This document shows, in pieces, positions 8,154-16,964 of a DNA stretch of 64,000 nt. Position 1 is the first letter of the stretch. Each line of letters starts with the position of its first letter. Below the pieces are notes generated by a model that saw only the letters and a list, made by a program, of their open reading frames with translations, was not told the DNA's origin and searched no databases. This DNA comes from Arcobacter nitrofigilis DSM 7299 (lineage in GTDB: Bacteria > Campylobacterota > Campylobacteria > Campylobacterales > Arcobacteraceae), in assembly GCF_000092245.1 (NCBI RefSeq), contig NC_014166.1:2604001-2668000 (forward strand), in the 5' to 3' direction. Both the position numbers and the translations under genes were made by a program.

Positions 8154-8191
8154 GATTTATCCTTTTTTATTTAAAGGATTATATCATCATA

Positions 8192-9109
8192 TTATTTTAG
8201 TAAATCTTTGTTAGCACTCTCATGACCTAAATATTCATGTGCCAAATAAGAACTTCTAGCATATGGAGTTGAGTGTACAAATTCAAATCCTAAATCCATA
8301 GCAAGTTCTTTATATCTTGCGAATTGCTCTGGTTTTACATACTCGATTACTTTTGCATAATCTCCACTTGGTGCTAAGTATTGCCCAATACTTAAAAACT
8401 TACAGCCAACAGCAACAAGGTCTTTAAATACTTGTACCATCTCTTCTTCTGTTTCACCCAACCCTACCATAAGAGCTGATTTAGTTTTGATTTTATCTCC
8501 ACCTAGCTCTTTTAGTCTTTTTAACACTTCAAGTGATCTTTCATATGAAGCATTTTTTCTGATTTTATAAAATCTTGGTACTGTTTCAATATTGTGTCCA
8601 ATAATAACAGCCCCAGAATCAACAACAGTTTGTAGTGATTCTTCTTTTGCTTTAAAATCAGGTATTAAAATCTCAACTTGAGTTCCTGGACATTTTTCTA
8701 AAATATCTTTTGTCACTCTATAAAATTGTTGTGCTCCACCATCAGGTAAATCATCCCTAGCAGGACTAGTTATAACCACAAATTTAAGTCCAAGATGTTT
8801 TACCGAAGTCGTAACTTTTTGTATCTCAGATAAATCAACTTCTGTTGGAAGTCCAGTTTTTACATTACAGTATGAACATCTTCTTGTACAAATATCACCA
8901 AGAATTAAAAATGTTGCATTTTTTTTAGCAAAACATTCACTTATATTTGGACATTTAGCTTCTTGACAAATTGTATGTAATCCACCCACATCTTTTAAAA
9001 GAGACTCCATCTCTTTTTGTGCACTTGGTGTTAATTTTTTTCTTAACCATTCTGGTTTTTTGAAATTTGCTTTTTTCTCAGCAAATTCCATATTAGTTGG
9101 CATAGTCAT
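8192..9109 (-). CDS. lipA: lipoyl synthase
   Basis: 305 residues. A radical-SAM enzyme that inserts two sulfurs into protein-bound octanoyl groups to make lipoyl cofactor. The auxiliary cluster cysteines are in CQEAKCPNISEC (C-x4-C-x5-C, near residue 48). The radical-SAM cluster is CTRRCSYC (C-x3-C-x2-C, near residue 75). The C-terminal RSSY motif that also binds the auxiliary cluster is present (ARSSYLAHE). GLGETEEEM and SIGQYLAPS are typical LipA blocks. It overlaps the upstream octanoyltransferase-like gene by 17 bases. Its protein targets are encoded about 1-5 kb away on the other strand. Confidence 0.97.
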   Translation of the reverse strand: MTMPTNMEFAEKKANFKKPEWLRKKLTPSAQKEMESLLKDVGGLHTICQEAKCPNISECFAKKNATFLILGDICTRRCSYCNVKTGLPTEVDLSEIQKVTTSVKHLGLKFVVITSPARDDLPDGGAQQFYRVTKDILEKCPGTQVEILIPDFKAKEESLQTVVDSGAVIIGHNIETVPRFYKIRKNASYERSLEVLKRLKELGGDKIKTKSALMVGLGETEEEMVQVFKDLVAVGCKFLSIGQYLAPSGDYAKVIEYVKPEQFARYKELAMDLGFEFVHSTPYARSSYLAHEYLGHESANKDLLK

Positions 9110-9857
9110 ATTTATCCTTTAATAACTCTTCTTTTTTCTTTTTTTCTTTTTCATTTAACTGTGAATCTATCAATTCTACTTTAAAACTTTCATTAAAAGA
9201 TTCAATTAATAAATCTTTTGCTTCTTCATATGTTAGTTTGATTCCTAAGTCTTCTAAACTTATTCCAAATCTTTCATCAATACTGTTTTCATTTTCCAAA
9301 TTTGTGTTACTTTTTTTCACACTGTATAAAGGAATTGAACCATGTTGAAATATCACTTTTTTTGTTCTTCTTTGTGCATTTCCACCAATTTTTTGTCTAT
9401 TTACTAAAATATCATAAGCTTCAAAACCCACTTGACAAAACTCATTTTTTGATAGATTTACACTCTCATCATCTTTAGCAAAACTCGTTTTTAGACCCAA
9501 TTTTTTATAAAAATTTAGCAAAAAATAACAAATCTTCTCATATGATTGTTTAATATTGTAACTTTTTAACATAGGTGTTGGTATGACTAGAGAGTATGAT
9601 AAATCATGCCCATGAAATAGTACTCCACCACCAGTAACTCGCTTAGCATAATTACCATTATACTCATCACAAAACGAATAAGAAGAGAAGTCTTGTGAAA
9701 CCCCTATAGTAAATGATTTAGACCAATAATAAACTCTTAAGATAGCTTTATCATTTTCTTCAAAAGATGATATTAAAGCATCATCAGTTGCCATATTTAC
9801 CCTAGCAGAATTTTCACCATCTTTTATAACTCTAAACGAGCTTTTTTCCTCAATCAT
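9093..9857 (-). CDS. lipoate-protein ligase / octanoyltransferase (LipM/LplA fold)
   Basis: 254 residues of the biotin/lipoate ligase fold. Motifs: NMATDDALI at the start, KRVTGGGVLFHGHDLSYSLVIP near residue 70, and VNRQKIGGNAQRRTKKVIFQHGSIPL near residue 155 (the K-x-x-G-x-A-Q lysine). A cysteine in EFCQVGFEAYDI sits where LipM-type octanoyltransferases carry their acyl-accepting Cys, so transfer of octanoate from acyl carrier protein is more likely than lipoate salvage; this is inference. It supplies octanoylated protein to LipA, with which it overlaps by 17 bases. The C-terminal tail is very Lys/Glu-rich. Confidence 0.85.
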   Translation of the reverse strand: MIEEKSSFRVIKDGENSARVNMATDDALISSFEENDKAILRVYYWSKSFTIGVSQDFSSYSFCDEYNGNYAKRVTGGGVLFHGHDLSYSLVIPTPMLKSYNIKQSYEKICYFLLNFYKKLGLKTSFAKDDESVNLSKNEFCQVGFEAYDILVNRQKIGGNAQRRTKKVIFQHGSIPLYSVKKSNTNLENENSIDERFGISLEDLGIKLTYEEAKDLLIESFNESFKVELIDSQLNEKEKKKKEELLKDKYDYAN

Positions 9858-10184
9858 AAAAACCTTTTCTAAGTAAAAAATAATTATTTTTATCTTAAAC
9901 TTAAATTTTAATTAATATTTTACATATTTTTAACATATTTTTCTAGTAAAATATACAAAAATTTGTTGTTTTTTCATTATATTTGATAATATTTCTAATA
10001 TAACTTATTTTTAAATATTAATTTTTTAATTTAAGTTTAAAATAATTAGAAATAAGTACCATATGACCACAATTCGATATACTCGATAGTGAGCATACAT
10101 AATTTTTACATTTTGGGCATATGTTCACCAGTAAATATAGAGAAAATCGCAATTTCTATTAAAAAATCTAACAAGGATTACTAA
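9858..10184. promoter_or_regulatory. divergent lip / ace regulatory region with inverted repeat and three-copy motif
   Basis: A 327-base gap with no gene, very AT-rich. It holds a 13-base perfect inverted repeat (9895-9907 and 10028-10040, arms TTAAACTTAAATT) whose arms lie 120 bases apart. Closer to aceE is a 10-base motif in three copies of alternating strand: 10061-10070 (minus, GTGGTCATAT), 10089-10098 (plus, GTGAGCATAC) and 10119-10128 (minus, GTGAACATAT), spaced about 28-30 bases. TCGATA also occurs twice in tandem (10074-10088). An AAGGA ribosome-binding site precedes aceE. A regulator controlling lipoylation and PDH together is an inference. Confidence 0.5.
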
Positions 10185-12869
10185 ATGTCAGTTGAAAACT
10201 TAAACGATGTCTTGAAAGATCTTGATCCGCAAGAAACACAAGAATGGATTGATGCTTTAGAAGCAGTTATTGAAGAAGAAGGAAGCGAAAGAGCTCATTT
10301 TCTTTTGGAAAAACTTATTGATAAAGCAAGAAGAAGTGGAGCATATTTACCATATAATGCTACTACTGCTTATTTGAATACTATTCCAGTAGAACAAGAA
10401 CCTAAAATGCCAGGTAATTTATCACTAGAGAGAAAAATAAGATCTATCATTAGATGGAATGCACAACTTATGGTTTTAAGAGGTTCTAAAAAAGATTTAG
10501 AATTAGGTGGACATATCGCATCTTTTCAATCTTCTGCAACACTATATGATGTTGGATTTAACCACTTTTTTAAAGCACCAAATGAAAAAGATGGTGGAGA
10601 TTTAATATTTTTCCAAGGACATATCTCTCCAGGTATTTATGCAAGAAGTTTTCTAGAAGGAAGACTTACTCAAGAGCAAATGGATAACTTCAGACAAGAA
10701 GTTCACGGAAAAGGTTTACCTTCATACCCTCATCCAAGACTTATGCCAACATATTGGCAGTTTCCAACTGTATCTATGGGATTAGGACCTATTCAAGCTA
10801 TTTATCAAGCAAGATTTTTAAAATACTTAACTGATAGAGGAATCAAAGATTGTTCTAATCAAAAGATTTATTGTTTCATGGGTGATGGTGAGTGTGACGA
10901 ACCAGAATCATTAGGAGCAATTGGATTAGCTGGAAGAGAAGGATTAGAAAACTTAATCTTCGTTATTAACTGTAACTTACAAAGACTTGATGGACCTGTT
11001 AGAGGAAATGGAAAAATTATCCAAGAACTTGAAGGTGAATTTAGAGGTGCTGGATGGGAAGTACTTAAAGTTATCTGGGGAAGCAAATGGGATGAACTAT
11101 TAGCTAAAGATACATCTGGAAAACTATTAGAACTTATGGAAGAGACTGTTGATGGTGAGTACCAAAACTTTAAACAAAAAGGTGGAGCTTACACAAGAGA
11201 AAAATTCTTCAACAAATACCCTGAAACTGCAAAACTTGTAGAAAATATGAGTGATGATGAAATTTGGATGTTAAACAGAGGTGGACACGATCCAGTTAAA
11301 GTTTATGCAGCATACAAAAAAGCAAATGAAACTAAAGGTAGACCATCTGTTATCTTAGCTAAGACTGTAAAAGGTTACGGTATGGGTGAAGCTGCTGAAG
11401 GTAAAAATATTGCCCATGGTGTTAAAAAAGTAGATTTAAAATCTTTAAGACAATTTAGAGATAGATTTGATATTCCTGTAACTGATGAAGAAATTGAAAA
11501 ATTACCTTATTATTTACCAGCTGAAGATTCAGAAGAGATGAAATACATCAAAGAAAAAAGAGCTGCACTTGGTGGATTTGTTCCTCAAAGAAGAGAAGCC
11601 TTTACTGAAAAACTTGTTATTCCAGAATTAAGCGCTTTTGATGCTATTTTACAAGGAAGTGGTGATAGAGAGATTTCTACTACTATGGCATTTGTAAGAG
11701 TTTTAAATACACTTGTTAAAGATAAACAAATCGGAAAAAGAATTGTTCCTATCGTTCCTGATGAAGCTAGAACATTCGGTATGGAAGGTATGTTTAGACA
11801 ACTTGGTATTTATGCAGCTGAAGGTCAAAAATATATCCCACAAGATAAAGATCAAGTGGCATACTATAAAGAAGATAAAAAAGGTCAAGTATTACAAGAA
11901 GGTATTAATGAATTAGGTTCAATGGGTTCTTGGATAGCAGCAGCTACTTCATACTCAATCAATGATTGTCCTATGATTCCATTTTATATTTTCTACTCAA
12001 TGTTTGGATTCCAAAGAACAGGTGATATGTGTTGGGCAGCGGGAGATCAAAAAGCAAAAGGTTTCTTAATAGGTGGAACATCTGGTAGAACTACACTTAA
12101 TGGTGAAGGTTTACAACATGAAGATGGACATTCTCACATTATTGCTAATACTATTCCAAATTGTGTTACTTATGACCCAACATTTGGTTATGAAGTTGCA
12201 GTTATTGTTCAAGATGGTGTTAGAAGAATGTATGGTGAATCACAAGAAGATGTATTCTACTATATTACAACATTAAATGAAAACTACCACCAACCAGCAA
12301 TGCCAAAAGGTGCTGAAGAAGGTATCAAAAAAGGTATTTATAAATTAGAGACTGTAAAAGCTAAAAATAACTATAAAGTTAATTTATTAGGTTCAGGTTC
12401 AATTTTACAACAAGTTAGAGCTGCTGCTAAAGTATTGGCAGATGATTATGGAATTGCAAGTGATATTTACTCGGTTACTTCTTACAACGAATTAACAAGA
12501 GATGCACAAGACGTGGAAAGATCAAATATGTTAGATATCAATGGAAAAGATAAAGTTCCATATGTGACTCAAGTATTAGGTGATGACGAAGAATCAATAT
12601 TTATATCAGCAACTGATTATATGAAATCATATTCTGAGCAAATCAGCCCTTATTTAAAAGGTAGCTTCAAAGCTTTAGGAACTGATGGATTTGGTAGAAG
12701 TGATAGTAGAGCTAACTTAAGAAGCTTCTTTGAAGTTGATTCTGACTTTATTGTATTTACTACTTTATCACAACTTGTTAAAAATGGTAAGTTGAAAAAA
12801 TCTATTTTAGCTGATGCTATGAAAAAACATAACATCAACCCAGATAAAATCAACCCACTAAAAGCATAA
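10185..12869 (+). CDS. aceE: pyruvate dehydrogenase E1 component, homodimeric type
   Basis: 894 residues, close to the usual 885-890 of AceE. It decarboxylates pyruvate with thiamine diphosphate and passes the acetyl group to the lipoyl arm of AceF. The N-terminal helical region opens with LDPQETQEWIDALEAVI, the E2-binding segment seen in E. coli-type E1. The ThDP motif begins with GDGECDEPES near residue 233 and ends near the Asn of VINCNLQRLDGP. The transketolase central domain has FGMEGMFRQLGIYA, and RTTLNGEGLQHEDGHS is the conserved active-site loop. It is the first gene of a three-gene operon, 10 bases before aceF. Many Campylobacterota use pyruvate:ferredoxin oxidoreductase instead, so this complex is a trait of the Arcobacter branch. 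Confidence 0.97.
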   Translation: MSVENLNDVLKDLDPQETQEWIDALEAVIEEEGSERAHFLLEKLIDKARRSGAYLPYNATTAYLNTIPVEQEPKMPGNLSLERKIRSIIRWNAQLMVLRGSKKDLELGGHIASFQSSATLYDVGFNHFFKAPNEKDGGDLIFFQGHISPGIYARSFLEGRLTQEQMDNFRQEVHGKGLPSYPHPRLMPTYWQFPTVSMGLGPIQAIYQARFLKYLTDRGIKDCSNQKIYCFMGDGECDEPESLGAIGLAGREGLENLIFVINCNLQRLDGPVRGNGKIIQELEGEFRGAGWEVLKVIWGSKWDELLAKDTSGKLLELMEETVDGEYQNFKQKGGAYTREKFFNKYPETAKLVENMSDDEIWMLNRGGHDPVKVYAAYKKANETKGRPSVILAKTVKGYGMGEAAEGKNIAHGVKKVDLKSLRQFRDRFDIPVTDEEIEKLPYYLPAEDSEEMKYIKEKRAALGGFVPQRREAFTEKLVIPELSAFDAILQGSGDREISTTMAFVRVLNTLVKDKQIGKRIVPIVPDEARTFGMEGMFRQLGIYAAEGQKYIPQDKDQVAYYKEDKKGQVLQEGINELGSMGSWIAAATSYSINDCPMIPFYIFYSMFGFQRTGDMCWAAGDQKAKGFLIGGTSGRTTLNGEGLQHEDGHSHIIANTIPNCVTYDPTFGYEVAVIVQDGVRRMYGESQEDVFYYITTLNENYHQPAMPKGAEEGIKKGIYKLETVKAKNNYKVNLLGSGSILQQVRAAAKVLADDYGIASDIYSVTSYNELTRDAQDVERSNMLDINGKDKVPYVTQVLGDDEESIFISATDYMKSYSEQISPYLKGSFKALGTDGFGRSDSRANLRSFFEVDSDFIVFTTLSQLVKNGKLKKSILADAMKKHNINPDKINPLKA

Positions 12870-12879
12870 GGAGTAGAAG

Positions 12880-14601
12880 ATGAGTACAATTCAAGATATT
12901 TATATTCCTGATTTAGGGGCTGACAAAGATGTTGATTTAATTGACATTATGGTTAGTGTTGGTGATACTGTTGAAGTTGAAGATGGTTTAATTACACTTG
13001 AGACTGAAAAAGCATCTATGGATGTTCCTACAACTCATGCAGGTGTTATAAAAGAAATACTTGTGAAAGTTGGAGATAAAGTAAATTCTGGTGATTTAAT
13101 TGCAAGAGTTGAAATCCAAGATGAAGCAAGTAGTGAAGAAGCTGAAGCTGCAGCACCAGCTTCTAAAACTGAAGAGAAAAAAGGAGCACCAGCTGCTTCT
13201 GCTCCTGCTAGTTCTGGTCCAATGGATTTAAAATCAGCAGAAGCAGAACTTCAAGCAATTTCAGCTTCAGGTGCACAAGTTTCTTGTCAACTGATCCAAG
13301 ATCAAACTATTTGTTCAGTAATTGAAGAAGTTCATATTCCTGATTTAGGTGCAGATAAAGATGTTGATTTAATTGATGTTATGGTTAATGTAGGTGATAC
13401 AGTTGAAGCAGAACACGGTTTAATTACACTTGAAACTGAAAAAGCATCTATGGATGTACCTGCTCCATTTGCAGGTGAGATTTTAGAACTTTTTGTTAAA
13501 GTTGGAGATAAAGTAAACTCTGGTGATTTAATTGCTAAGATGGTAAAAACTGTAGTTATGGAAAGTAAAGTTCCAACACCAGTTCAAGCCCCTGTACAAG
13601 AAGCACCAAAACAAGAGAAAAAAGCACCTGCAACTTTACAAGCAGCAGTTGCAACAGCAACTGTTAAAGAAGATACAAGTGTATTATCTCAAAAAGCTAA
13701 AAAAGTTTATGCAAGTCCAAGTGTAAGAAAAATAGCAAGAGAATTTGGTGTTGATTTAGGTTTTGTAAAAGGAAGCGCTAAAAAAGGTAGAATTCTAAAA
13801 GAAGATATTAAAGCTTATGTAAAAGAGCAACTAAATAAACCAGCAAGTGCATCTGGAAGTGGATTAGGATTTAATTTACCAGAACTTAAAGAAGTAGATT
13901 TCTCACAATTTGGTGAAATTGAAACTGTTGAACTTGGTAGAATCCAAAAAATTTCAGGACCAAGCTTGCATAGAAATTGGTTAGCAATGCCTCACGTAAC
14001 ACAATTTGATGAAGCTGATATTACAGAATTAGAAAGCTTTAGAAAAGCACAAAATGCTATTGCAGATGGATTTAAACTTTCTCCTTTAGTATTTGTGGTT
14101 AAAGCTGTGGCAAAAGCCTTAGCTATTCATCCTAAATTTAATTCATCATTAAGTGCTGATGGTCAAAGCTTAATTATGAAAAAATATTTCCATATTGCTA
14201 TTGCAGTTGATACTCCAAATGGTCTTATGGTTCCAGTTATTAGAGACGTTGATAAAAAAGGATTTAAAGAGATTGCTATTGAGATGGCTGAGCTTTCACA
14301 AAGAGCAAGAGATGGTAAACTAAAAGCTGCTGATATGCAAGGTGCTTCATTTACAATCTCTTCTTTAGGTGGAATTGGGGGAACTAAGTTTACTCCAATT
14401 ATCAATGCTCCTGAAGTTGCAATCTTAGGATTATCAAAATCTGAAATGAAACCAGTATGGGATGGTGAAAATTTCATACCAAGATTAACTTTACCGTTAT
14501 CTTTATCTTATGACCACAAAGTAATTGATGGTGCTGATGGTGCAAGATTTACAACTACATTGTCACAACTATTAAGTGATATTAGACTACTAAGTCTGTA
14601 A
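12880..14601 (+). CDS. aceF: dihydrolipoamide acetyltransferase (PDH E2) with two lipoyl domains
   Basis: 573 residues. Domains in order: lipoyl domain 1 (about 9-75, lysine in ETEKASMD), an Ala/Pro/Glu linker, an unusual 35-residue stretch with two cysteines ([16 protein letters not shown], about 138-153), lipoyl domain 2 (about 154-223), a second Ala/Pro/Lys linker, the peripheral-subunit-binding domain ([17 protein letters not shown] to about 317), and the catalytic acetyltransferase domain. The active site is [11 protein letters not shown] with His546 and Asp550. It forms the core of the complex and moves acetyl groups to CoA. The two lipoyl domains and the one in lpdA are nearly alike. 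Confidence 0.96.
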   Translation: MSTIQDIYIPDLGADKDVDLIDIMVSVGDTVEVEDGLITLETEKASMDVPTTHAGVIKEILVKVGDKVNSGDLIARVEIQDEASSEEAEAAAPASKTEEKKGAPAASAPASSGPMDLKSAEAELQAISASGAQVSCQLIQDQTICSVIEEVHIPDLGADKDVDLIDVMVNVGDTVEAEHGLITLETEKASMDVPAPFAGEILELFVKVGDKVNSGDLIAKMVKTVVMESKVPTPVQAPVQEAPKQEKKAPATLQAAVATATVKEDTSVLSQKAKKVYASPSVRKIAREFGVDLGFVKGSAKKGRILKEDIKAYVKEQLNKPASASGSGLGFNLPELKEVDFSQFGEIETVELGRIQKISGPSLHRNWLAMPHVTQFDEADITELESFRKAQNAIADGFKLSPLVFVVKAVAKALAIHPKFNSSLSADGQSLIMKKYFHIAIAVDTPNGLMVPVIRDVDKKGFKEIAIEMAELSQRARDGKLKAADMQGASFTISSLGGIGGTKFTPIINAPEVAILGLSKSEMKPVWDGENFIPRLTLPLSLSYDHKVIDGADGARFTTTLSQLLSDIRLLSL

Positions 14602-14853
14602 GGAAAAAGAATGAGTAAAATTATAGATATTTTAATTCCAGATTTAGGTGCAGACAAAGATGTTGACTTAATTGATGTAATGGTTAACATTGGAGATAAA
14701 GTAGAAGAAGAAGATGGACTTATTACCCTAGAGACTGAAAAAGCCTCTATGGATGTTCCAACGACTCACGGTGGTACTATAAAAGAGATACTTGTAAAAG
14801 TAGGAGATAAAGTAAATTCTGGTGATTTAATTGCTAGAATTGAAGTTGAAGAT
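12901..14853 (+). repeat. three near-identical lipoyl-domain coding units in aceF and lpdA
   Basis: About 200-base units near 12901-13110, 13333-13542 and 14635-14853 encode the same block: [17 protein letters not shown], then [15 protein letters not shown], then [14 protein letters not shown]. Long runs are identical even at the DNA level, for example GGAGATAAAGTAAA in all three. This indicates duplication followed by continuing homogenisation. Confidence 0.75.
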
Positions 14854-16377
14854 GAAGCTTCAGCTACTCCTGCAGTTGAAGAAAAAGTACAAGAAGTACC
14901 AGCTGCTGTAAAACCAGCAAAAACTTCTACAAACACAAATGGTGCAGAAGAAATCAAAGGTCAAGTTCTAGTAATAGGAGCAGGACCTGGTGGTTATTCT
15001 GCTGCATTTAGATGTGCTGATTTAGGTTTAGATACAGTTTTAGTAGAGAGATATACAACTTTAGGTGGAGTTTGTCTAAATGTTGGTTGTATCCCTTCTA
15101 AAGCACTTCTTCACGTGGCAAAAGTTATGGAAGAAGCAGAACATATTGAACATGCAGGAATCAAATTTGCAAAACCTGAGATTGATTTACCAAGTATAGC
15201 AGCTTATAAAAGTGGCGTTGTAAAAAAACTAACTGATGGTTTAAGTGCAATGTCTAAAATGAGAAAAGTAACAGTAGTTCAAGGTTATGCTAAATTTTTA
15301 GATAAAAACTCTGTTATTGTTGAGCACACTGATGTTGAAGGTAAACAAACAAAAGTCTCTTTTGATAATTGTATTATCGCAGCTGGAAGCCAAAGCTCAA
15401 AAATGTCATTTATTCCACATGAAGATCCTAGGATTTGGGATTCTACTGATGCCTTAGAAGTAAAAGAAGTACCAAAAAGACTTCTAGTTATGGGTGGAGG
15501 AATCATTGGACTTGAGATGGGAACTGTTTATCAAAAATTAGGAAGTCAAGTTGATTTTGTGGTACGTGGTAAACAACTAATGAGTGGAACTGATGCTGAT
15601 ATAGTTAAAATGTATACTAAATCTAATACAAAAAGATTTAATATAATGTTTGAAACTCAAGCACAATCAATCATTCCTAAACAAGATGGTGTTTATGTTG
15701 AATTCAAAGGTAAAAATGCTCCTGAAGGTGCTGTAGTTTATGATGCAATTCTTGTTGCAATGGGAAGAAGTGCAAATGGTAATAAACTAGACCTTCAAAA
15801 TTGTGGGGTAAATGTTGATGATTATGGAATCATAAAAGTTGATAACCAAATGAGAACAAATGTACCTAATATCTATGCAATTGGAGATATTGTTGGTCAA
15901 CCTATGCTTGCACATAAAGCAGTACATGAAGGTCATGTGGCAGCTGAAGTAATAGCAGGTGAAAAAGTCTTCTTTGAACCAAAACAAATCCCATCTATTG
16001 CATATACTTTCCCAGAAATTGCTTGGGCTGGTATGACTGAAAATGAAGCAAAAGCTGCTGGAGTTAACTATGAAGTAGCAACTTTCCCTTGGTCTGCATC
16101 TGGTAGAGCCTTGGCAAGTGATGTTTCAAGTGATGGTATGACTAAACTTATTTTTGATAAAGATACTCACCAACTAATTGGTGGAGCACTTGTTGGAGAT
16201 AATGCAGGTGAATTGCTTGGTGAAATTTCACTAGCTCTTGAAATGGATTGTGATGCAGAAGATATTGCTCTAACTATTCATGCACACCCTACTTTACACG
16301 AATCAGTTGGTATGGCAGCTGAAATATTCCACGGAAGTATTACAGACTTACCAAACGCAAAAGCTAAAAAGAGATAA
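14611..16377 (+). CDS. lpdA: dihydrolipoamide dehydrogenase (E3) with N-terminal lipoyl domain
   Basis: 588 residues, about 115 longer than a plain E3 because of an N-terminal lipoyl domain (about 8-77, ETEKASMD) and Ala/Pro linker. The enzyme body follows: FAD-binding GAGPGGYSAAFRC near residue 123, redox-active disulfide GGVCLNVGCIPSK (Cys155, Cys160), NAD-binding MGGGIIGLEMGTVY, FAD motif YAIGDIVGQPMLAHKA, and the C-terminal catalytic HAHPTLHES. It reoxidises dihydrolipoyl groups and passes electrons to NAD. Lipoyl-carrying E3 enzymes are known from Neisseria and other Proteobacteria. Its start lies 9 bases after aceF. Confidence 0.97.
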   Translation: MSKIIDILIPDLGADKDVDLIDVMVNIGDKVEEEDGLITLETEKASMDVPTTHGGTIKEILVKVGDKVNSGDLIARIEVEDEASATPAVEEKVQEVPAAVKPAKTSTNTNGAEEIKGQVLVIGAGPGGYSAAFRCADLGLDTVLVERYTTLGGVCLNVGCIPSKALLHVAKVMEEAEHIEHAGIKFAKPEIDLPSIAAYKSGVVKKLTDGLSAMSKMRKVTVVQGYAKFLDKNSVIVEHTDVEGKQTKVSFDNCIIAAGSQSSKMSFIPHEDPRIWDSTDALEVKEVPKRLLVMGGGIIGLEMGTVYQKLGSQVDFVVRGKQLMSGTDADIVKMYTKSNTKRFNIMFETQAQSIIPKQDGVYVEFKGKNAPEGAVVYDAILVAMGRSANGNKLDLQNCGVNVDDYGIIKVDNQMRTNVPNIYAIGDIVGQPMLAHKAVHEGHVAAEVIAGEKVFFEPKQIPSIAYTFPEIAWAGMTENEAKAAGVNYEVATFPWSASGRALASDVSSDGMTKLIFDKDTHQLIGGALVGDNAGELLGEISLALEMDCDAEDIALTIHAHPTLHESVGMAAEIFHGSITDLPNAKAKKR

Positions 16378-16395
16378 AACTCTTTTTAGTTATGT

Positions 16396-16401
16396 TATAA
16401 T
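16396..16401 (+). promoter_or_regulatory. -10 element (TATAAT) directly before an ATG
   Basis: A perfect TATAAT ends 5 bases before the ATG at 16407. Normal spacing would put transcription start at that ATG. No Shine-Dalgarno sequence is visible between them. Confidence 0.4.
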
Positions 16402-16406
16402 TATGT

Positions 16407-16964
16407 ATGACATTTTATAACATACTAGATTTTATATTCTTTTTAATACTATTTTTCCTAATTTATCACTCTTATGTACAAAAAACATATCTAAAAATCT
16501 TTGAATATTTTAAAATTTTTATTATACTTTCAATCTCAGCAAAACTTGCTCCTGAAAGTGCAACCTTATTACAAAAGTTTCATATAACAAAAGCAGATAC
16601 ATACACTACACTTATATTAATCGCTTTTACTATAAATTTATTAATACTATATTTTGGCTGGGATTTTATTTTTAAAGCATCTTCAAAATTTGTTGATAGT
16701 CAAAATATCAAATCTTTGTTAGCAAAAGTTATAACAATTGTAGAGATAACTATTTTAACTACACTTTTTTTATATACAGCAATGCAATTTTATCCTGCAA
16801 AAAAATATATTTATCCATCTGTGAAAAAAAGTTATACCTATCCAAAAATAGAGAAGTTTTATACCCACTTTTTAAATGATAATTTTGTCTTTATGATACT
16901 AAATCAAGATACAGCTACAAACCATAAAGAACTACTGTTTAAGAGCTTTAAAAATAGTTTCTAA
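16407..16964 (+). CDS. small membrane protein of unknown function
   Basis: 185 residues with three or four hydrophobic helices in the first 130 residues and a Tyr/Lys/Pro-rich tail (YPAKKYIYPSVKKSYTYPKIEKFYTHF). The helix layout recalls CvpA-type proteins, but no diagnostic motif is present and I do not assign a family. It follows lpdA by 29 bases on the same strand, with its own -10 box and no clear ribosome-binding site, so it may be a leaderless transcript. Its end overlaps the convergent SGNH hydrolase gene by 17 bases. Confidence 0.65.
   Translation: MTFYNILDFIFFLILFFLIYHSYVQKTYLKIFEYFKIFIILSISAKLAPESATLLQKFHITKADTYTTLILIAFTINLLILYFGWDFIFKASSKFVDSQNIKSLLAKVITIVEITILTTLFLYTAMQFYPAKKYIYPSVKKSYTYPKIEKFYTHFLNDNFVFMILNQDTATNHKELLFKSFKNSF

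Noticed and set aside
9895-10040. 13-base inverted repeat as an insertion-sequence end pair
   Set aside because: There is no transposase and no target duplication; the arms are all A/T-rich and fit a promoter region better.
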